A stretch of 9,073 nt of DNA, from NCBI GenBank assembly GCA_021204565.1, contig JAJPZE010000077.1:1-9073 (forward strand), written 5' to 3'. The position numbers and the translations under genes are program-made. The notes under the pieces were generated by a model. The model ran no database searches. It saw nothing but the letters and a program-made list of their open reading frames with translations, and was not told the origin of the DNA. Of the stretch, positions 5,800 through 9,073 are shown in pieces (the stretch's first letter is position 1; each line of letters opens with the position of its first letter). This stretch comes from Prevotella sp. (GTDB lineage: Bacteria; Bacteroidota; Bacteroidia; Bacteroidales; Bacteroidaceae).

Positions 5800-5871
5800 C
5801 TGCACGGGACATCAAAACCGACGGAGATTTGTTGTCCGAATCGGGAACAAGCCCGGCTTGGCGTTGCAATA
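5800..5871. other. Short gap between convergent genes
   Basis: These 72 bp separate the relaxase stop from the stop of the minus-strand helicase gene. CAAGCC (5848-5853) and GGCTTG (5855-5860) form an inverted repeat with a single central base. No T-run follows on either strand, so it does not qualify as an intrinsic terminator. Nothing else is recognisable. Confidence 0.6.
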
Positions 5872-8800
5872 TCAATCCTTTGACATGGAGAGTAACAATC
5901 TCCCTATATACGCGTCCCTCTGCTCCGTTTGGAAATAAACGTGGTGTTCGTTGAATATGTCAAGAGCCTCTCTGCCGCTGACGCAATCCCCCGCCCAATG
6001 CATCACGTCCCTTAAAGGGGTGTTGGCTATGATGTAGCTGTTGAGAGTAATGTTGCCGTCGTTAAGTGCCCTTTCCATTTCTTTGATATTCTTATGCAGA
6101 GCTATCTTGCTATCGGAGAGCTGTCTTAAATGCAAGATACCTTTCGGGTCAACGAATGAAACGTTCTGGCGTTCCCCGCAGATAAGCCATAAGATGAAGT
6201 CGGGATAGAAACCGGAAGCATCGAAGAACCCAATCCCCGTGCGGCTCTTGTTCCTTAACAGGTAAAGCTCTTTCCCTTGCATAAAGGCTCGTCCGCCGGC
6301 GGAGTTGACATAGTCTTGTATATCCGTGAGGAACTCTTTCTCCCCGATATTGAGCGGCACGGGGCATATCTCAATCAGTTTGTTGCCGTCTTTCCCGATA
6401 AAAGAGGCGTTGTTGCTGTTTATATACAACAACGGTTGGTATAAATGTCCTGATATATGCAGGGCATCGAAGTTATTCCCCGGTGCGATTTGTATGGATT
6501 TCAAGAACTGATTATCCGCCAGCTCCTGCTTTATTTGCAATATCTTTACGCGGAATGCCGATAAGTCCTTATGTATAAGAATACGATATTCCTTCTCGAA
6601 ATTCGGATGTGAAGTGTCAAGGTAAGCCGTTTCCACGTTCTCGCTCATCCATTTGCTTTTGACATTATTGTACACCCTTTCTACATAACATTTCAGCAAA
6701 AATGTAACGATAGTTTGCCATAGGTCGACGCAACTCTTATAATCGGAGAACTCCATTGCCGAGACGGGGACGGCAAGGTCGTACCACGTTGCCGGCGGCG
6801 CAATGCTTTCCCTCAATGCCGGAGCGGAAAGGGTCATGTTGTGCCAGCCCTTTTCATTCTTATAATCGATAAGGTCAAAATAAACCTTGTTCCAATCAAT
6901 GAATGAAAGGTGTTTATCGGTTAAGACAGCTTTGTTTACCACAGCACCGCCGTCGTCAAAGCCGCCAATGGAACCCATAACCTGCACCTTGGCATAGAAG
7001 TTCAACGACACGGACGCACCCTGCCGCAACATGTCGGGCTTTATCTCCACGCATACGGATTTCTTGAAGTCAAGCCCGTCTTTCACTTTCAGGTATTTCA
7101 ATTTCTTCTTGCCCAAGTCAACAACGGGTAGTATCGGAAGCGACAGCTCGTCATAATCGCTGTCGTTGGCGGGCAAACCCATTTCTTCAAGCAAACTCTT
7201 GAATTGGCTCATATAATCGGCTCTGATACCGAATATATTCAACGTTTCCAATGTTTGCAGATTGTCGGGCAATATCGCCGGATGCAAGGAGTCCTCCAAC
7301 GCCGACGAACGTTTTAACGACATCTTATAACCTTTCAGGCGTACTCCGCGTCCGAATAACTGAATGATTTGGCTGCCCTCGGAGCGGCCTACATTCATCA
7401 GTCCCATAGTAGACACCCGCCAAGACGACCATCCCTCCGTGAATTTCTTCGAACCTATCAATACGTTAATATCGCTCCCCTGCCTGTTGATTGTATCAAA
7501 GATTGAAGCGTTAGTATAATCTTTCGTCAAAGTGCTAAGCCCCGCCTCCGCGCATTTCTTAATCAGGCGCGAGGCATCCCCCACGTTTATCACGCCGAAA
7601 TACCCGCCGTTCCCCACGCGCATGCCTATCTCGCCGTCAAGGTTCCGGAGATAATCCAAATGAAGAACGGCACCGAATGAGGAGCTATGGAACACCATAT
7701 ATAATATATCGTCGTATACCTGCTCCGCCGTCTTGCTGACCGCACGATTGCGCAGATACTTGAAAGAGCGGTCGAAGATGGATTTATTGCTCCGGCTCAC
7801 CAATCCGTCTGTGCCGCGCAGAAGATTGTCTATATTGCGGACGGACAAAGAGCGGTCGCTTATAAAGCGTTGGAAAAAATGCAGAATAGTAACAACATCG
7901 CTTGTCTCCCGGTCGGATGATGTCGGGGTCGCCGTAACGGAACTGCCCACAAACACGGCAAGAGGACGCTCGATGAGGAACTCGTTCACCGCAGTGTCTA
8001 AATCATCAAACAAGCGCAACTGCTCGTAGAAACACAGCAAGCAAGCGGTGAGATAGGTGTACAACGCCTCGCTGTCCCAAGCCTCCGCTATATTTAATAC
8101 CTGATAATCTTTCCCGAACCCGTCGCTATAAAAGTACCTGTACGAATAATCGAAGAGCGTGGCTTTGGCATACTCCGCCAACATTTCTCTTCTCTTGACA
8201 GGCGAGCTGACGGAACCGACAGCCTGACCGAAAGTGGCGGAATATTCGAATGCAAAGCCGCCGGACGAAAGCATATCGCGGTAAGGCTTCCATTTATCGC
8301 CCGACGAACCTCTATGCCCCTCGTCAACCAATACAAGATTGTTCCCCTCAAAGAAACCTACCGCAACGGTTTTGTCGCCGTCCGTCTCGGCGAGTTTGGT
8401 GATTTCTATAATCTCAACGCTGTCGAACAGACCGGTCGATTGCAATTTGTCAAACAGCCGGCAATCAATGCCGCTTTGTTCAAATTCGCTTATATGCTGG
8501 CGTGTAAGGCCCTCGTTCGGAGTAATAAGGATTGTCTTGTTCGTTCTCAAACCCGCACGCGAAAGATAGTGCCGGTATTGAAGAATGTTGACGTGCATTA
8601 GCAACGTCTTGCCCGAACCCGTTGCGCTCCAGAACGCTAACTTGTTGAGGTCTTGCTCCGTGTATTCGGATATATAATGATTGGTATCCCGGCTTCTGTT
8701 GAAAGTATTTGTATGGTAACGGCGAATATCGGCAAGCAAACGTTCTTTATTAGTGAAATACTTGTCAAGGTAAATCTCGGCAAACAGAAGAGACAAGTAT

Positions 8801-9073
8801 TGAAAGTATTTCCATTTAACCGCAATATCGCGGTTTTGGTTTATTTGCCGGGTATAAACGGATATATTATAATCGTATTCGTCAAGCATTTCCCCCGTTA
8901 TGCCAAGACCGGGACGAAGACGCGCTTTCAGCCGCTCGGCAAAAAGAGACGTGCCGTCTTCCGCATAATCTTCGCACGCGGGGTCTTTCAGCGTCTCGCT
9001 CAGACTTTGCAAAGAGTCTACGCCGAACAAGCTCAATATGAACCCGTTCAACACAAGAGAGCGGTCCAAAGTC
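5872..9073 (-). CDS. SF2 helicase-nuclease resembling type III restriction Res subunit (5' end beyond window)
   Basis: At least 1065 residues are visible. The frame runs off the window edge, and the first in-window candidate start is a TTG at 9069, so the N-terminus is probably incomplete. Numbering below counts from that TTG. Helicase motifs appear in order: Walker A ATGSGKT (149-155), TPNEGLTRQH (183-192), the DEAD/DEAH-box equivalent DEGH (249-252), SATFGQA (277-283), FTEGWSSWRVSTMGLMNVG (motif V region, 543-561) and QLFGRGVRLKG (motif VI, 570-580). Near the C-terminus, YPDFILW (D957) and FVDPKG (D974, K976) fit a PD-(D/E)xK nuclease core. Helicase followed by this nuclease is the domain order of type III restriction Res subunits. 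The likely role is ATP-dependent cleavage of foreign DNA, an inference; the specificity (Mod) partner would lie outside. It is convergent to the mob genes, so it has its own promoter beyond 9073. Related stand-alone defence helicase-nucleases are an alternative. Confidence 0.85.
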   Translation of the reverse strand, partial: TLDRSLVLNGFILSLFGVDSLQSLSETLKDPACEDYAEDGTSLFAERLKARLRPGLGITGEMLDEYDYNISVYTRQINQNRDIAVKWKYFQYLSLLFAEIYLDKYFTNKERLLADIRRYHTNTFNRSRDTNHYISEYTEQDLNKLAFWSATGSGKTLLMHVNILQYRHYLSRAGLRTNKTILITPNEGLTRQHISEFEQSGIDCRLFDKLQSTGLFDSVEIIEITKLAETDGDKTVAVGFFEGNNLVLVDEGHRGSSGDKWKPYRDMLSSGGFAFEYSATFGQAVGSVSSPVKRREMLAEYAKATLFDYSYRYFYSDGFGKDYQVLNIAEAWDSEALYTYLTACLLCFYEQLRLFDDLDTAVNEFLIERPLAVFVGSSVTATPTSSDRETSDVVTILHFFQRFISDRSLSVRNIDNLLRGTDGLVSRSNKSIFDRSFKYLRNRAVSKTAEQVYDDILYMVFHSSSFGAVLHLDYLRNLDGEIGMRVGNGGYFGVINVGDASRLIKKCAEAGLSTLTKDYTNASIFDTINRQGSDINVLIGSKKFTEGWSSWRVSTMGLMNVGRSEGSQIIQLFGRGVRLKGYKMSLKRSSALEDSLHPAILPDNLQTLETLNIFGIRADYMSQFKSLLEEMGLPANDSDYDELSLPILPVVDLGKKKLKYLKVKDGLDFKKSVCVEIKPDMLRQGASVSLNFYAKVQVMGSIGGFDDGGAVVNKAVLTDKHLSFIDWNKVYFDLIDYKNEKGWHNMTLSAPALRESIAPPATWYDLAVPVSAMEFSDYKSCVDLWQTIVTFLLKCYVERVYNNVKSKWMSENVETAYLDTSHPNFEKEYRILIHKDLSAFRVKILQIKQELADNQFLKSIQIAPGNNFDALHISGHLYQPLLYINSNNASFIGKDGNKLIEICPVPLNIGEKEFLTDIQDYVNSAGGRAFMQGKELYLLRNKSRTGIGFFDASGFYPDFILWLICGERQNVSFVDPKGILHLRQLSDSKIALHKNIKEMERALNDGNITLNSYIIANTPLRDVMHWAGDCVSGREALDIFNEHHVYFQTEQRDAYIGRLLLSMSKD

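Noticed and set aside
5848..5860. CAAGCC-C-GGCTTG as a bidirectional terminator between the convergent genes
   Set aside because: The loop would be too small unless the inner pair opens, and no T-run follows on either strand.
5709..5954. A small plus-strand reading frame of 81 residues overlapping the end of the relaxase
   Set aside because: It overlaps two confident genes, has no recognisable motif or ribosome site, and its sequence reads like a shadow frame.

Overview
The window looks like accessory DNA of a Bacteroidales bacterium (Bacteroides, Parabacteroides or a relative). The evidence is a pair of DUF4134 (TraE-type) conjugation proteins, a Toprim protein without zinc-finger cysteines, a MobC plus MobP-type relaxase pair of the BmgB/BmgA kind, a candidate Bacteroidetes-style promoter (TTTT, 19 nt, TTCCTTTG), and start codons without clear Shine-Dalgarno sequences. 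These assignments come from reading motifs; no database search was run.

Layout. Positions 1-345 hold no gene but contain an 82-bp direct repeat (two good copies and a decayed third) and an alternating TA tract. A Toprim primase-like gene (346-1233) follows and ends at a strong intrinsic terminator. Positions 1285-1454 are AT-rich. They carry a candidate promoter nested between inverted repeats, then three rightward genes of a conjugation operon: a membrane-anchored protein (1455-1904) and two DUF4134 proteins (1901-2233 and 2284-2718). The second DUF4134 protein loses family similarity near position 2662, and the expected next tra genes (DUF4133/TraF and the VirB4-like TraG ATPase) are absent.

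From about 2662 the content changes to a mobilizable-element module: a HTH_17/excisionase-like protein (2844-3185), a winged-helix-like protein with a long hydrophilic tail (3269-3931), a non-coding interval with inverted repeats that is the best oriT candidate (about 3978-4099), MobC (4168-4569) and a relaxase (4624-5799). Convergent to these is a large gene on the minus strand (5872 to the window edge). It encodes a superfamily 2 helicase with a C-terminal PD-(D/E)xK-like nuclease site, resembling Res subunits of type III restriction systems and probably defence cargo. Its 5' end lies outside the window.

Reading as a whole: a mobilizable element carrying a restriction/defence-like helicase-nuclease appears to have inserted into, or recombined with, the tra operon of a larger integrative conjugative element. 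No integrase gene and no right boundary are visible, so the outer limits are unknown. MobC and the relaxase would process the oriT next to them, while the mating channel would have to come from an intact conjugative element elsewhere.
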